Part shown: positions 10,580 through 20,277 of the stretch, in pieces
Position numbering within the stretch: the first letter of the stretch is position 1
Layout: the number at the start of each line of letters is the position of its first letter
Source of the DNA: Tetragenococcus halophilus subsp. flandriensis
GTDB taxonomy: Bacteria > Bacillota > Bacilli > Lactobacillales > Enterococcaceae
DNA: 64,000 bases
Direction: 5' to 3'
NCBI RefSeq assembly: GCF_030161475.1
Contig: NZ_BSUG01000006.1
Span: 59,169 to 123,168 of the forward strand
Notes under the pieces: generated by a model
Database searches by the model: none
What the model saw: the letters and a program-made list of their open reading frames with translations, nothing else
Told to the model about the DNA's origin: nothing
Position numbers and translations under genes: made by a program

Positions 10580-11902
10580 TTACCAACCACCAGAAGCGCC
10601 TCCGCCTCCAGAGGATCCGCCGCCAAATGAACCACCACCAAATCCACCGAAACCGCCACCATGGCCTCGACCTTTGGATGATCTTGGATTATAAGCAGAA
10701 GAAGCGTAATGAGCAGTTAGAATTAACCCACGATAATCATATAAAGTATCGCCTACTAATACACGACGTCCTATTTTACGGCCAGATGGATATTTGTTCA
10801 ACAAGCGTCCGATGTCTCTATTTTTTAATACATGACGATACGTTTGCCAATAAACCATACCATAAAAAATTAGTGCATATAGGTTTAATTTTTTAATTTG
10901 TTTAGCAGACTGTTCTGTTATTCTATTGTCATTTCCAACAATACTAGAAAATTCTTTGTAGTCTTTTTTCAACCATCTTCTAGTTCGCATTATTCCGACA
11001 AAATACAAAAGAACAACAATAGTTAAGAGGGACATAAAAACAATCGGAATAAGTAAAATAAAGCCCAAACTATCTCGACGACCTTCATAAGTGTTTATTT
11101 GGCTATCTTCATAAGGGGTTTTTGAATTAATATAATTTGCAACTAAATCAGTCGTCGCACTCACACCTTCTGAATAATCTTCATCTTGATAATTTTCTAC
11201 TACTTCATCATTATCCAGGATATCCTGACTAACAGCATCAGTTAGCACGCCTTCAAACCCGTATCCTACTTCTAATCTAGTTTCCTGTTCAGAAACCGAC
11301 ATCAAATACAATACGCCATTATCTTCATCATTATTTCCTATACCTAAGTTATTAAAAATATCTGTTGCATAAGTTTCGACATCCTTGCCATTCGGCAGTT
11401 GATCAAGTGTGACGACCATAAATTGAGCCCCATTGGCATTTTCATCTAGTTGGCGATTTAACTGATAAATCTTTTCTTTTACCTCACTAGACAAAATTCC
11501 TGCATTATCTGAAACAAAAATATTATTACGATCGATTGCAATCGTACTATCTCCTATATCCGCTTCGTAATAATCAGCTTGCGGTGTATATTCATTCGCG
11601 TACTGTGCTTTCTGTCCTTCTACAGTCGTTTCAAATGAAGAGGTATTTTGCGCATCAATCTCTTCTTCTTTTTGCTCTTTTTGTGCTTGCAATTGATTAA
11701 TTTGTGTATTGTAATACTGTTCCATTGCATTTTTTTGATTATTTAATAGAGGGATTCCAACAACAAAAAATAATAAAGCAAGTAAAAGAAATATTCCACA
11801 TATCCAAACATAAATCGTATTCAAACGTTTAAAACGCCGATAATAATTATGGATATTTTTTATTGTATTTTTATTTAAATGTGACTCGTTAACTTCTTTC
11901 AT
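10580..11902 (-). CDS. TPM-domain (YgcG-type) membrane protein with Gly-rich tail
   Basis: This 440-residue membrane protein has a helix near residues 30-55, then a coiled stretch rich in Q and E. A TPM_phosphatase (YgcG) domain follows at about 115-260 (VSDNAGILSSEVKEKIYQLN, GVLYLMSVSEQETRLEVGYG). A second membrane helix near 280-305, a basic cytoplasmic part and a tail of almost only Gly, Ser and Phe ([20 protein letters not shown]) complete it. Tails like this are usual in the family. The start at 11902 (MKEVNESH) fits the AAAGGGGG site; a TTG two codons earlier is too close. It follows lemA by 15 bp. LemA and TPM proteins are regularly paired, but their role is not settled. Confidence 0.85.
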   Translation of the reverse strand: MKEVNESHLNKNTIKNIHNYYRRFKRLNTIYVWICGIFLLLALLFFVVGIPLLNNQKNAMEQYYNTQINQLQAQKEQKEEEIDAQNTSSFETTVEGQKAQYANEYTPQADYYEADIGDSTIAIDRNNIFVSDNAGILSSEVKEKIYQLNRQLDENANGAQFMVVTLDQLPNGKDVETYATDIFNNLGIGNNDEDNGVLYLMSVSEQETRLEVGYGFEGVLTDAVSQDILDNDEVVENYQDEDYSEGVSATTDLVANYINSKTPYEDSQINTYEGRRDSLGFILLIPIVFMSLLTIVVLLYFVGIMRTRRWLKKDYKEFSSIVGNDNRITEQSAKQIKKLNLYALIFYGMVYWQTYRHVLKNRDIGRLLNKYPSGRKIGRRVLVGDTLYDYRGLILTAHYASSAYNPRSSKGRGHGGGFGGFGGGSFGGGSSGGGGASGGW

Positions 11903-11917
11903 AAACAAAAGCCCCCT

Positions 11918-12508
11918 TTATTCGCTTGTATCAATATCAAAATCGACCTCGGGAACTTCTTGCGCGCCTTCTTCAGCTTCAAAATTATCCTTTCTATCAA
12001 AGTTGAATATATTAGCAACTAAATTATTAGGAAAACGTACCAGCAATTGATTATATTGATTAACCGATTGTATGTAACGTCTACGTTCTGTTGAAATCCG
12101 ATTTTCCGTTCCTTCGAGTTGTGACATGAGTGTTTCCACGTTGTCATTTGAACTTAGTTCTGGATAATCTTCTCTGATGACATTGACCATGGTCGAAAGT
12201 TCACTCGATAATTCATCGTTAGCTTCCACCGTTTCTTCAGGTGTGTCTGCATCATTATAAGCTTGTCTCGCTTCGGCAATATTACCGAATATTTCTTGTT
12301 CTTGTTGCATACTTCCTTGAACCGACTCTACTAAATTAGGCACAAGATCAGCTCTTCTTTGCATCACATTTTCAACTTGTGACCAGCTCGCATCTACATC
12401 ATTTTCTGCAGAAACTAAACGATTATAAGTAAAAGCGGTTGGAACAGCAATAACAAAAATCACTGCTGCAATAATTAATAATAATAAATTCCGGTTTCTT
12501 TTATCCAA
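11918..12508 (-). CDS. lemA: LemA family protein
   Basis: LemA proteins are small membrane-anchored helical bundles of unclear function. The 196-residue product has one N-terminal membrane helix (residues 6-27), followed by the conserved segment NDVDASWSQVENVMQRRADLVPNLVESVQG and a long helical domain. The acidic C-terminus ends in DFDIDTSE. The start is a TTG at 12508 preceded by AAGGAAGGTGAT. The gene is first in a two-gene operon with the TPM-domain protein. Confidence 0.9.
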   Translation of the reverse strand: MDKRNRNLLLLIIAAVIFVIAVPTAFTYNRLVSAENDVDASWSQVENVMQRRADLVPNLVESVQGSMQQEQEIFGNIAEARQAYNDADTPEETVEANDELSSELSTMVNVIREDYPELSSNDNVETLMSQLEGTENRISTERRRYIQSVNQYNQLLVRFPNNLVANIFNFDRKDNFEAEEGAQEVPEVDFDIDTSE

Positions 12509-12659
12509 TGTTAAATCACCTTCCTTGTGAGTGTTTCACATTTTATTTTACCATAAAATAACATATACCACAAAAGTAGACTAGCTACATCCTTTGACAA
12601 GTCAGTCTCTATGCCTTAAGCTTGAGTTAATAGCAAAATAATAAAAAGGGATGATCATC

Positions 12660-12893
12660 ATGGAAGAAACGATATTTTTTAACCGTGGAAATGCTTTAAC
12701 ATCTGATGTCGATCAAGAAGAGTTGATGAAAAAAGTGCAAATTGAAAAAGATAAACGCGGACTCAATAATAAATTAGTCGTCGTTGAAGATAATAGAGGC
12801 GAGTACCTACTATTTGATTTTTCTGATGCTGATGCTGAAAATGATCAATCCAGTGAGTTTCAAGTAAAACATATTATCGAAGAAGAAATTTGA
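12660..12893 (+). CDS. Small conserved-type hypothetical protein
   Basis: This 77-residue acidic protein is not recognised. It reads MEETIFFNRGNALTSDVDQE and has alternating charged stretches but no membrane segment, cysteine pair or known motif. The ATG at 12660 is preferred over one at 12651 because the AAAAAGGG ribosome binding site at 12643-12650 touches the earlier codon. The gene stands alone between the divergent lemA operon and a convergent ABC operon and has its own strong terminator, which together with the good ribosome site supports a real gene. Confidence 0.7.
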   Translation: MEETIFFNRGNALTSDVDQEELMKKVQIEKDKRGLNNKLVVVEDNRGEYLLFDFSDADAENDQSSEFQVKHIIEEEI

Positions 12894-12927
12894 TTAAGTT
12901 TAAAATGATAACTAATCAGTCAAAAAA

Positions 12928-12973
12928 TGATCACAGGAAGTATTTATTTCTTACTTCCTGTGATCACTTTTTT
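12928..12973 (+). terminator. Terminator of the small hypothetical gene
   Basis: TGATCACAGGAAG (12928-12940) and its perfect complement (12954-12966) are followed by a run of seven T. Confidence 0.9.
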
Positions 12974-13003
12974 TAGCAAAAATTTCCTAAAACCGATTTC
13001 CAG

Positions 13004-13693
13004 TCAAATAGCTATCAAATTTTGGATGGCTTTATCAGCATCCTTCACATCTTCTTTGATTAAAAGTTCTTCATAGCTTCCTGTAAATACGCACCCTTTA
13101 TTATTTAATACAATAAAATGCGCTGGAATATACTCTAATTGATTGATTTGATGAGAAGTTATAATTACTTTTTTATGTTGCTCTTTTGAAAGAGAAGCAA
13201 TCATTTTTAAGATGGATTGAGAATTATTTAAATCTACGCCACTTGTGGGTTCATCAAAGATGTATAATTCGCGATTCAGCAAACATGTGCCATAATTTAA
13301 AACAATCTGTTTTTCACCACCAGATAAATTACCCAATTTTTCCGTTTTAATCGCATCCAAGACCACTGATTTAATTTTATTCATCATTGATGTAGGAAAA
13401 CCTCCACCATTATGGTCAATCGTTTGGTACATTTGTATAGTTTGCTCTACCGTTAACGTTGGAAAGAAACGAATTTGTTGTAATTGATAAGCAATAGATC
13501 GATGGTTCGGAACATCAATTAAATTCATATGAACTTGTTTTTGGTGTAAGCCAGCAACGATATCTAATAAAGTTGTTTTTCCCACCCCATTAGGACCTAT
13601 AATAACATTGACCTTTTCATCAGAAAAAAGTATATTTAACCTTTCAAATATTTGTCTGTGTTGATAAGAAAACGATAAATCTTTTATTTCCAA
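13004..13693 (-). CDS. ABC transporter ATPase (exporter type)
   Basis: This ATPase of about 229 residues powers the permease encoded just upstream. It has Walker A GPNGVGKTT, the signature LSGGEKQ, Walker B LYIFDEPTSG with the D-loop, and the switch histidine in IITSHQINQLEY. A TTG at 13693 is the likely start, since AGAGGTG lies six bases before it; a GTG at 13702 falls inside that site. The gene follows the permease by 16 bp. Substrate is not predictable: the CcmA/BcrA-like type is used for antibiotics, bacteriocins and lipids. Confidence 0.85.
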   Translation of the reverse strand: MEIKDLSFSYQHRQIFERLNILFSDEKVNVIIGPNGVGKTTLLDIVAGLHQKQVHMNLIDVPNHRSIAYQLQQIRFFPTLTVEQTIQMYQTIDHNGGGFPTSMMNKIKSVVLDAIKTEKLGNLSGGEKQIVLNYGTCLLNRELYIFDEPTSGVDLNNSQSILKMIASLSKEQHKKVIITSHQINQLEYIPAHFIVLNNKGCVFTGSYEELLIKEDVKDADKAIQNLIAI

Positions 13694-13709
13694 ACGATAC
13701 ACCTCTTTT

Positions 13710-14456
13710 TTATATTCGTTCTAAAACTGGCTGAATATCAAACTTCGCTAAACTCCAACTTCCTATAAATAAATAGACAAAGGTTATAGCAATAAGTGAA
13801 AATATGATTGGTAAACCAGCCATCTCTCCAACGAACAACATACTAATATGATAGGCCCCTTGTGATAAGTATTTTATAGGATTTAGTAGTAATAGAAAAT
13901 TTTCTAGAGCATTATGTCCTGAAATTCCTGCTAGAAAAAATAAAACGAATAATGTAGCTGTTTCAACAATAGTAACAGACTCGAGCTTAATTTTTATCGT
14001 AAGAAATAAACTACTGATTAACGTGACCGGTATCGTAAGTAAAAAGACTGAAGCTATACCTCCTAAAAGGATACCCCAACTCCACGTCCGCAAAATTAGC
14101 ATCACAACAAAATTAAACAAGACCATTTCAAAGAACAATATAGTTACCTGAACTGCGAAATTAGCAAAAAATACTTGCCATTTTGAACCTGTTATAAAAT
14201 AGAGCCCTTTATAATAACCAGATTCACGTTGCATCAATGTGGGAACAATCACCATGTTAAGTAAAGTCACTAGAATAATATACGCCCAGAAAAGCCCCAA
14301 TCCGCTAAATAACTGTTGCTCTGTCATTTCAACTGGATGAAAAAAATGCTGCCAATTAGAATAAATAAAAGCAAGCACTGGTAATAATAAATTGTAAATG
14401 AAGGCGAATTTGTTACTTAAACTATTTACCATAAAGACTTTATATAAAGCTTTCAT
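13710..14456 (-). CDS. ABC-2 type permease
   Basis: The 248-residue membrane protein has about six hydrophobic helices in the ABC-2 arrangement, for example ENFLLLLNPIKYLSQGAYH near the C-terminus, where ABC-2 permeases carry a conserved proline segment. It forms a two-gene exporter with the ATPase downstream. The start is uncertain: ATG at 14456 is poorly spaced from GGGG, while TTG at 14465 has GGGAG 11 bases away. A six-codon ATG reading frame at 14473 ends in a TGA overlapping the 14456 ATG, which could couple translation. Substrate is unknown. Confidence 0.8.
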   Translation of the reverse strand: MKALYKVFMVNSLSNKFAFIYNLLLPVLAFIYSNWQHFFHPVEMTEQQLFSGLGLFWAYIILVTLLNMVIVPTLMQRESGYYKGLYFITGSKWQVFFANFAVQVTILFFEMVLFNFVVMLILRTWSWGILLGGIASVFLLTIPVTLISSLFLTIKIKLESVTIVETATLFVLFFLAGISGHNALENFLLLLNPIKYLSQGAYHISMLFVGEMAGLPIIFSLIAITFVYLFIGSWSLAKFDIQPVLERI

Positions 14457-14605
14457 TTTCCCCAATATTTCATCAGCTCCCTAGATCTGTAAAATTTTAT
14501 TTGTTATCATTAACATAAAATAAATTTACAGAAAATTAACTAAATTATAATAACTTTATCGAATACGTAAACATCTGTCAATAACTAAGGTATCTTTTTT
14601 ATAAA

Positions 14606-14645
14606 AATCGCCCTGATCAATCAAATTTTGTTGATCAGGGCGATT
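14606..14645 (-). terminator. Terminator of truB-ribF
   Basis: A perfect 15-bp inverted repeat (AATCGCCCTGATCAA and complement) is followed on the minus strand by TTTTTAT, 39 bp after ribF. Confidence 0.9.
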
Positions 14646-14684
14646 CATTATGAAAGCAAAAAGTTCCATGACATTAATGATTAT

Positions 14685-15632
14685 TCAATTTTTTAATGCT
14701 GCAAAATAGCGGCGCGTATCTTCTTCGTCGCGCTTTAGCTGTTGAATTAATTCCTCTGCTCCGTTAAAAGCTACTTGATCTCGTAAAAGATGATTCCAGC
14801 GCACGCTAACTTGTTCACCATAAATATCTTGGGCAAAGTCCAAAATATATACTTCAATTGTTAATTGTCGACCCTTTTCAAAAGTATCATTATGACCGAT
14901 AGACCCCATTGCAGGATACCAACTACCTCCTATTTTTATTTCAGAAGCATAAACACCTTCTTTAGGCAGACGAGTAGTGATGTCGGTTTTGATATTAGCT
15001 GTTGGAAACCCTAAAGTACGACCTCTAGCGTCGCCATGAACCACAGTCCCGTCGATTTCATAAATATAACCTAATAGACTTGCCGCTAGCTCCATATTTC
15101 CTTGATCTAAGCTTTCCCTAATTCGTGTTGAGCTAACTTTACTGTTATCTTGTGTTTTTTTAGGAACTGATACGACCTCAAAACGACCTTTCGCATATTG
15201 CGGTAAATGATCCATATCTGCTATATTTTCCGGTCCGTAAGTATAATCAAAACCCGCAACCGCATATTTTGCATGTAAATCAACAATATACTGATCGACA
15301 AATTCTTGTGGACTTAAGCTCGCAAATAAAGACGTAAATTCTACAATATATAAATAATCCACCCCTAAATTAGCCATCAACTGCTTCTTTTGTTCTGGAT
15401 TGGTTAAATATTTCATTTCCTCTGGTTTGACTTTTTGAAAAACAATGGAAGGGTGTTGGTTAAAAGTCATTACTGCCAACTTTAAGCCTTCTTTATCCGC
15501 AATTTGTCTTCCCGTTTCGATCACTTCTTGATGTCCTTTATGTACACCATCAAAAAATCCCAACACTAAAACAACATCCTCACCAGGAATAATATCTTTT
15601 GAATAAGGATGTCTAAACTCAATGACTTTCAT
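14685..15632 (-). CDS. ribF: Bifunctional riboflavin kinase/FAD synthetase
   Basis: RibF converts riboflavin to FMN and then FAD. The N-terminal FAD synthetase half has LGFFDGVHKGHQEV (the HxGH nucleotidyltransferase motif near residue 31-34), and SSTRIRESL, the conserved ISSTxxR signature. The C-terminal riboflavin kinase half begins near residue 185 with GTVVHGDARGRTLGFPTANI. The length of 315 residues is normal. The gene lies 23 bp after truB, in the common Firmicute order. Confidence 0.96.
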   Translation of the reverse strand: MKVIEFRHPYSKDIIPGEDVVLVLGFFDGVHKGHQEVIETGRQIADKEGLKLAVMTFNQHPSIVFQKVKPEEMKYLTNPEQKKQLMANLGVDYLYIVEFTSLFASLSPQEFVDQYIVDLHAKYAVAGFDYTYGPENIADMDHLPQYAKGRFEVVSVPKKTQDNSKVSSTRIRESLDQGNMELAASLLGYIYEIDGTVVHGDARGRTLGFPTANIKTDITTRLPKEGVYASEIKIGGSWYPAMGSIGHNDTFEKGRQLTIEVYILDFAQDIYGEQVSVRWNHLLRDQVAFNGAEELIQQLKRDEEDTRRYFAALKN

Positions 15633-15655
15633 AAAAAGCTAATCTCCTAACTAAC

Positions 15656-16573
15656 TCAGTTCTTTAATACTTTCAAAGGCTTTAAGCCGTTTTTTTCATT
15701 TTTATTGGCTTCATACAAACTAACCACTTGATTTTGATAGAAAACAGCAATAGCTTCAGTTGGCATATCAACTAAACCAAAAGCCGAATAAGGTAAGCGT
15801 GCCCCATTTCTGACCTTCTGCCATAATTGCTCAGAAATATCCACTCTTTGAAAAGCTTGAACACCATACTCGATCGGTAGTAATATTTCGCTCACTTGAT
15901 CTTTTTCTGCTGCTGCTTGTACTTCTTCCAAAGTCACCGCTTGCTCTTTTGTGAAGCCAGCACTTTTAACGCGAGTTAAATCTGACATATGCGCACTCAC
16001 GCCAAGTTCTTTACCAAGATCAACAGCTAAAGTTCGAACATAAACGCCTTTACCACAAACTACTTTGAAGCGCCAAGATTGTGTCTGTTGCTTTTCTTGG
16101 TGAACAGGGCTACTCGTACGCATAAAAGATTCGATTTGCACCTTACGCTGTGGCCTTTCTACTGACTGTCCACTTCTTGCGTACTCATAAAGACGCTTGC
16201 CATTTACTTTCACCGCTGAATATAAAGGAGGAACTTGCGTCATCTCTCCGACAAATTTTTGCATAGCCTCATCAATTTCCTCAGTCGAAAAAGGCTCATT
16301 AATCGGATCTTGTTGAACAACTTCTCCACTAGCATCTTCAGTCGTTGTTGCATAACCTAGTGTAATTTCTCCTTCATACTCTTTTCCAGAATCAACTAAA
16401 AACTCAACTACTTTAGTCCCTTTTCCAATACAAATAGGTAAAACGCCATCGACATCTGGATCCAGTGTCCCGCTGTGTCCGATTTTTTTGGTATGTAAGA
16501 TTTTTCTTAATTTAGACACGCAATCATGACTTGTCATGCCACGGTCTTTCCATAAAGGTAAAATACCGTCCAT
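15656..16573 (-). CDS. truB: tRNA pseudouridine-55 synthase
   Basis: TruB makes pseudouridine 55 in the T-loop of tRNAs. The 305-residue protein starts MDGILPLWKDRGMTSHDCV and contains the catalytic aspartate motif HSGTLDPDVDGVLPICIGKGTK. A C-terminal PUA-like region follows. The usual family start is GIL.vdKP.GmTSHDvV, so the ATG at 16573 is right, and AGGAG precedes it. A compound terminator and a 41-bp repeat array separate it from rbfA, so truB-ribF may have its own promoter in that 440-bp gap. Confidence 0.96.
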   Translation of the reverse strand: MDGILPLWKDRGMTSHDCVSKLRKILHTKKIGHSGTLDPDVDGVLPICIGKGTKVVEFLVDSGKEYEGEITLGYATTTEDASGEVVQQDPINEPFSTEEIDEAMQKFVGEMTQVPPLYSAVKVNGKRLYEYARSGQSVERPQRKVQIESFMRTSSPVHQEKQQTQSWRFKVVCGKGVYVRTLAVDLGKELGVSAHMSDLTRVKSAGFTKEQAVTLEEVQAAAEKDQVSEILLPIEYGVQAFQRVDISEQLWQKVRNGARLPYSAFGLVDMPTEAIAVFYQNQVVSLYEANKNEKNGLKPLKVLKN

Positions 16574-16712
16574 AAATTTCTCCTATTCTAGTTTTTAGCT
16601 TTAATAGTATAACATAGCCTGTTAAAAAAAGCATAAAACAGTTTTAATCACCACGCACAAAAATAAAAATTAGCTCTCTGTGTTTAAAAATAATAGATCA
16701 GACTAAATACCA

Positions 16713-16897
16713 ATACTACTGGTGGGATATCAAACAATGTACCTCCAATTTATAAAATATTGGTGGTAACCCTCTTGATCTACCTTCAATCGATGAGTTA
16801 TTGGTGGTAACTTTCCCGATCTACCTCCAATCCTCAAATTATTGGTGGTAACTCCCTCAATGTGCCTCTAATAATTGTAAATATCGGTGGAATGTAC
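16713..16897. repeat. 41-bp tandem hairpin repeat array (ATTGGTGG type)
   Basis: The core GGTGG occurs at 16721, 16762, 16803, 16844 and 16886, giving a period of 41, 41, 41 and 42 bp. Each of the four full units pairs a left arm like TTGGTGGTA with a right arm like TACCTCCAA, leaving one T-T mismatch. Changes in the arms of later units give G-T pairs rather than loss of pairing. The array lies in the 440-bp gap between rbfA and truB, where no gene was seen. Confidence 0.85.
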
Positions 16898-16940
16898 GAG
16901 AGAAAACGACTCCTGTTACTATAAAGTCTCAAAAATAAAA

Positions 16941-17010
16941 AACAGGTATCGCTGTAAAGGTCTCTAAAAGCTAAATTCAGCTTTTAAAGACCAGTCATCA
17001 GATACCTGTT
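16941..17010 (-). terminator. Compound terminator after rbfA
   Basis: An outer stem AACAGGTATC/GATACCTGTT (16941-16950, 17001-17010) encloses a second long hairpin with arms around GGTCTCTAAAAGCT. On the minus strand it is followed by TTTTTTATTTTT. It should end the rimP-rbfA transcript before truB. Confidence 0.85.
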
Positions 17011-17016
17011 TATTTT

Positions 17017-17370
17017 TTAATCTTCGTCTTCATGCAGCTCACGAATGACTTCATCGATTCTTTCACCGTATTCGATTGATTCGTCAAGTTCAAAGAAGAT
17101 CTCAGGCGTTTTATAGATACTTAATACATGACCTACTTCACGCCGGATAAGTCCTTTAGCCTTTTCTAAGCCCATTTGTGCTTCTTGCTTTGCCGAAGCG
17201 TCATCAGACAAAATACTAAAAAAAACTGTCGCTTGTTGCAGATCTCCAGTGACACTTACATCTGTAATAGTTACATTTTGTACGCGTGGATCACGAATTT
17301 TTGTTTGTAATAAGTGAGTGACTTCTTTTAGTATTTCTTGAGCTACTCTACGATCACGATAATTAGCCAT
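17017..17370 (-). CDS. rbfA: 30S ribosome-binding factor A
   Basis: RbfA helps mature the small ribosomal subunit at the end of 16S rRNA processing and is needed for growth in the cold. The 117-residue protein has the KH-like fold signature: RVAQEILKEVTHLLQTKIRDPR at the start, ITDVSVTGDLQQATVFFSIL in the middle and a basic helix GLIRREVGHVLSIYKTPEIFFELD. It is the last gene of the rimP operon, 39 bp after infB. Confidence 0.95.
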   Translation of the reverse strand: MANYRDRRVAQEILKEVTHLLQTKIRDPRVQNVTITDVSVTGDLQQATVFFSILSDDASAKQEAQMGLEKAKGLIRREVGHVLSIYKTPEIFFELDESIEYGERIDEVIRELHEDED

Positions 17371-17409
17371 GATACGTCCTCCTATACCAACGAATTACTT
17401 GCCAAAAAT

Positions 17410-19962
17410 TTAGTTTACTTTAACTTCTTGCATGATAAAGCCTTCAATGATGTCGTCTACTTTAATATCATTATATTTTTCGATAGTAGCTCCACATTCA
17501 TAACCATATTTTACTTCTTTGACATCATCTTTGAAACGTTTCAAGCTGGCAAGTTTTCCTTCAAAAACAACGATACCATCCCGAATAACACGCACACCGC
17601 TATCTCTATGAATTGAACCTTCCATAACATAACAGCCAGCGATTGTACCAACTTTAGAAACTTTATAAGTTTCACGTACGACCATTTGTCCTGTGATTTT
17701 TTCTTCGTACTCTGGATCAAGCATTCCTTTCATCGCTGTTTCAATTTCATCAATCGCTTGATAAATCACGCGGTGCAAACGAATATCGACTTCTTCTGTT
17801 TCAGCTTGTCGTCTAGCTGGTGCAGTAGGTCGTACATTAAAACCAATAATAATCGCGTCACTAGCAGAAGCTAAGGTAATATCACTTTCATTGATCGCAC
17901 CTACAGCTGCATGGACGATATTGATTTTCACGCCTTCTACTTCAATTTTTTGTAAAGAGGCAGAAAGTGCTTCAGCTGAACCTTGAACATCAGCTTTAAT
18001 GATAACATTTACTTCTTTGAGCTCGCCTTCTTTTAGACTTTCAAATAGATTATCCAAAGTGACATTGGAACCCGTAGCTCGATGTTCCATCAAAGCTCTT
18101 TTCGCTCTTTCTTCTCCAGCCTGACGAGCTGTTTTTTCATCTTCAAAGACCGCAAAACGATCACCAGCTTGTGGTACATCATTTAATCCGGTAATTTCAA
18201 CCGGAGTCGCAGGCTTAGCTGATTTATCACGACGGCCTAGATCATTAGTCATGACACGTACACGTCCATAAGTATTACCTACTACGATTGGATCGCCAAC
18301 TTTTAATGTTCCTTGTTGTACCAATAAAGTAGCTACCGGACCTTTTCCTTTATCTAAACGGGCTTCAACAACCGAACCGATCGCCCTTCGTGTAGGGTCA
18401 GCTTGCAAGTCTTCAACTTCAGCCACTAATAAGATCATTTCCAAAAGTTCTTCAATATTTTGATTGAACTTCGCTGAAATTTCAACAAAAATAGTGTCGC
18501 CGCCCCAAGCTTCTGGAATCAATTCATATTCACTTAATTCTTGCATAACACGTTGTGTGTTAGCACCCGGCTTATCGACCTTATTAACAGCTACGATAAT
18601 TGGGATTTCCGCTGCTTTAGCATGGTTGATCGCCTCAACTGTTTGCGGCATTACTCCGTCATCAGCAGCTACAACTAAAATCGTAATATCGGTGATACTT
18701 GCTCCTCTGGCACGCATACTAGTAAAAGCCGCGTGTCCCGGAGTATCTAAAAAGGTAATTGGTTTTCCATCGATATCAAGTTGATAAGCACCGATGTGTT
18801 GGGTGATACCGCCTGCTTCGCCACTTGTCACACGGGAATGACGTAAATTATCCAATAAAGTCGTTTTACCGTGGTCAACGTGTCCCATAATCGTAACTAC
18901 AGGTGGACGTGATTCTAGATTCTCTTCATTAATTTCTTCGTTATCAAAGAATTTATCAATATCGGCAATATCAACTTCCACTTTTTCTTCTGCTTTTATA
19001 CCATAATCAGCAGCTAATAATTCAATACTATCTTTATCTAAAGGTTGGTTTTGGTTAACCATAATACCGACCATAAATAATTTTTTGATAATTTCAGCTG
19101 GTTCACGACGAATCTTTTTGGCAATATCAGCCACGTTCATTCCTTCTGTATATTCTAATACTTCAGGCAATTCATGGTATTTACGTTGGGTAGCCGGTTT
19201 TTTACTTTGTTGCTGTTGTTGTTTACCTTTTTTGCCCTTTTTATTGAATTTATTACGGTTCTTATTATTAAAGTTGCTATTCTTATTATAGTTATCGTTA
19301 CGGTTTTGCTTTTTACGCTGATCGTTTGTGTTTCCTTGTCTTCTTTTATCTTCTTGCACTTTTTGTCCTTGTTTGTTTGTATTTTTTTGTGTCTGTTGTC
19401 TTTCTGCTTTTTGTGATTGTTTCTTTTCAGCTGATTTATTCGCAGCTTCGCCTTTTTGCGTACGATTTTGTGATTTATTTTCACTGGCCTTACGCTGTTG
19501 TTGATTTACAGGACGATTTTGCGATACATTTTGTTGCTGTCTTTTATCTTTATCATTTGTTTGTGCCTTTTGTTTATTCGGCTGATTTGTTGCTTGTGCC
19601 TGGGATTTTGCTTGCTGTGGTTTTTTATCTTGCGGGCCTTGTTTAGTCGCCGCTTGATTTTGTTGCGCTGGTTTTCCTGAACGCATTGTTTGTTTTTGCC
19701 GATTTTGAAATTTCGGATTATTTCGTTGTGATTGAAATTTCTTTTCTTTTGGTGCTTGTTTATTTTCCGCTGGCTTTTTATTTGATGATTGACTACTATC
19801 TGACTGACCACTTAAATTTTGACGAAGTTTTTGTTGTTCTGACTCAGAAAGTGAGCTCATATGGTTATTAACATCAAAACCTAGTGATTGTGCTGTTTCA
19901 ACAATCTCTTTACTCGATTTGTTTATTTCTTTTGCAAGTTCATATATTCTTTTTTTGCTCAT
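17410..19962 (-). CDS. infB: Translation initiation factor IF-2
   Basis: IF-2 is the GTPase that brings initiator tRNA to the ribosome. The 850-residue protein starts with an IF2_N domain ([25 protein letters not shown]). A low-complexity linker at about 50-260 consists almost wholly of Q, N, K, R and A. A second IF2_N-like domain follows, then the G domain with [17 protein letters not shown] and NKVD, and domains II-IV. The linker is long and glutamine-rich, but such linkers vary widely. Because of its skewed composition the opposite strand shows long open frames there, which are not genes. Confidence 0.97.
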   Translation of the reverse strand: MSKKRIYELAKEINKSSKEIVETAQSLGFDVNNHMSSLSESEQQKLRQNLSGQSDSSQSSNKKPAENKQAPKEKKFQSQRNNPKFQNRQKQTMRSGKPAQQNQAATKQGPQDKKPQQAKSQAQATNQPNKQKAQTNDKDKRQQQNVSQNRPVNQQQRKASENKSQNRTQKGEAANKSAEKKQSQKAERQQTQKNTNKQGQKVQEDKRRQGNTNDQRKKQNRNDNYNKNSNFNNKNRNKFNKKGKKGKQQQQQSKKPATQRKYHELPEVLEYTEGMNVADIAKKIRREPAEIIKKLFMVGIMVNQNQPLDKDSIELLAADYGIKAEEKVEVDIADIDKFFDNEEINEENLESRPPVVTIMGHVDHGKTTLLDNLRHSRVTSGEAGGITQHIGAYQLDIDGKPITFLDTPGHAAFTSMRARGASITDITILVVAADDGVMPQTVEAINHAKAAEIPIIVAVNKVDKPGANTQRVMQELSEYELIPEAWGGDTIFVEISAKFNQNIEELLEMILLVAEVEDLQADPTRRAIGSVVEARLDKGKGPVATLLVQQGTLKVGDPIVVGNTYGRVRVMTNDLGRRDKSAKPATPVEITGLNDVPQAGDRFAVFEDEKTARQAGEERAKRALMEHRATGSNVTLDNLFESLKEGELKEVNVIIKADVQGSAEALSASLQKIEVEGVKINIVHAAVGAINESDITLASASDAIIIGFNVRPTAPARRQAETEEVDIRLHRVIYQAIDEIETAMKGMLDPEYEEKITGQMVVRETYKVSKVGTIAGCYVMEGSIHRDSGVRVIRDGIVVFEGKLASLKRFKDDVKEVKYGYECGATIEKYNDIKVDDIIEGFIMQEVKVN

Positions 19963-19974
19963 GCAGTCACCTTC

Positions 19975-20277
19975 CTAACTTGAGATTAGTTCCTCTATTT
20001 TCTTTGCAAATCCGTTGTCCAATACACCGACTACCAAACGTTGTCGACCAATCGCTTGACTTAGTTCAGATGAATGAAAAGAGTTTACAAAAGGAACTTG
20101 GTAAAAAGCACTTTTATCTTTTACCTTTTTTCGGGTATTCTTACCAGCATTTTCTGCTACTAAAGCTAATTTCACTTCTTGTGTGCGTATTTTTTGAACG
20201 GTCATTTCTTCACCAGTTACAAGTTTGCCCGCACGCATTGCTAAGCCCAGTAGATTCAAAGCTTTTTGTTTATTCAT
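19975..20277 (-). CDS. ylxQ: Ribosomal L7Ae/L30e-like protein YlxQ
   Basis: The 100-residue protein MNKQKALNLLGLAMRAGKLV belongs to the L7Ae/L30e/S12e/Gadd45 RNA-binding family (kink-turn binders). Its exact target in the nusA-infB operon is not established. The ATG at 20277 is chosen because it matches family starts and overlaps the end of ylxR by eight bases, which implies coupled translation. A longer reading from 20346 would lie almost wholly inside ylxR. Confidence 0.92.
   Translation of the reverse strand: MNKQKALNLLGLAMRAGKLVTGEEMTVQKIRTQEVKLALVAENAGKNTRKKVKDKSAFYQVPFVNSFHSSELSQAIGRQRLVVGVLDNGFAKKIEELISS

Noticed and set aside
19085..19680. Several long open frames opposite infB
   Set aside because: They result from the Q/N/K-rich linker of IF-2 read backwards, give hydrophobic low-complexity products and lack ribosome sites.
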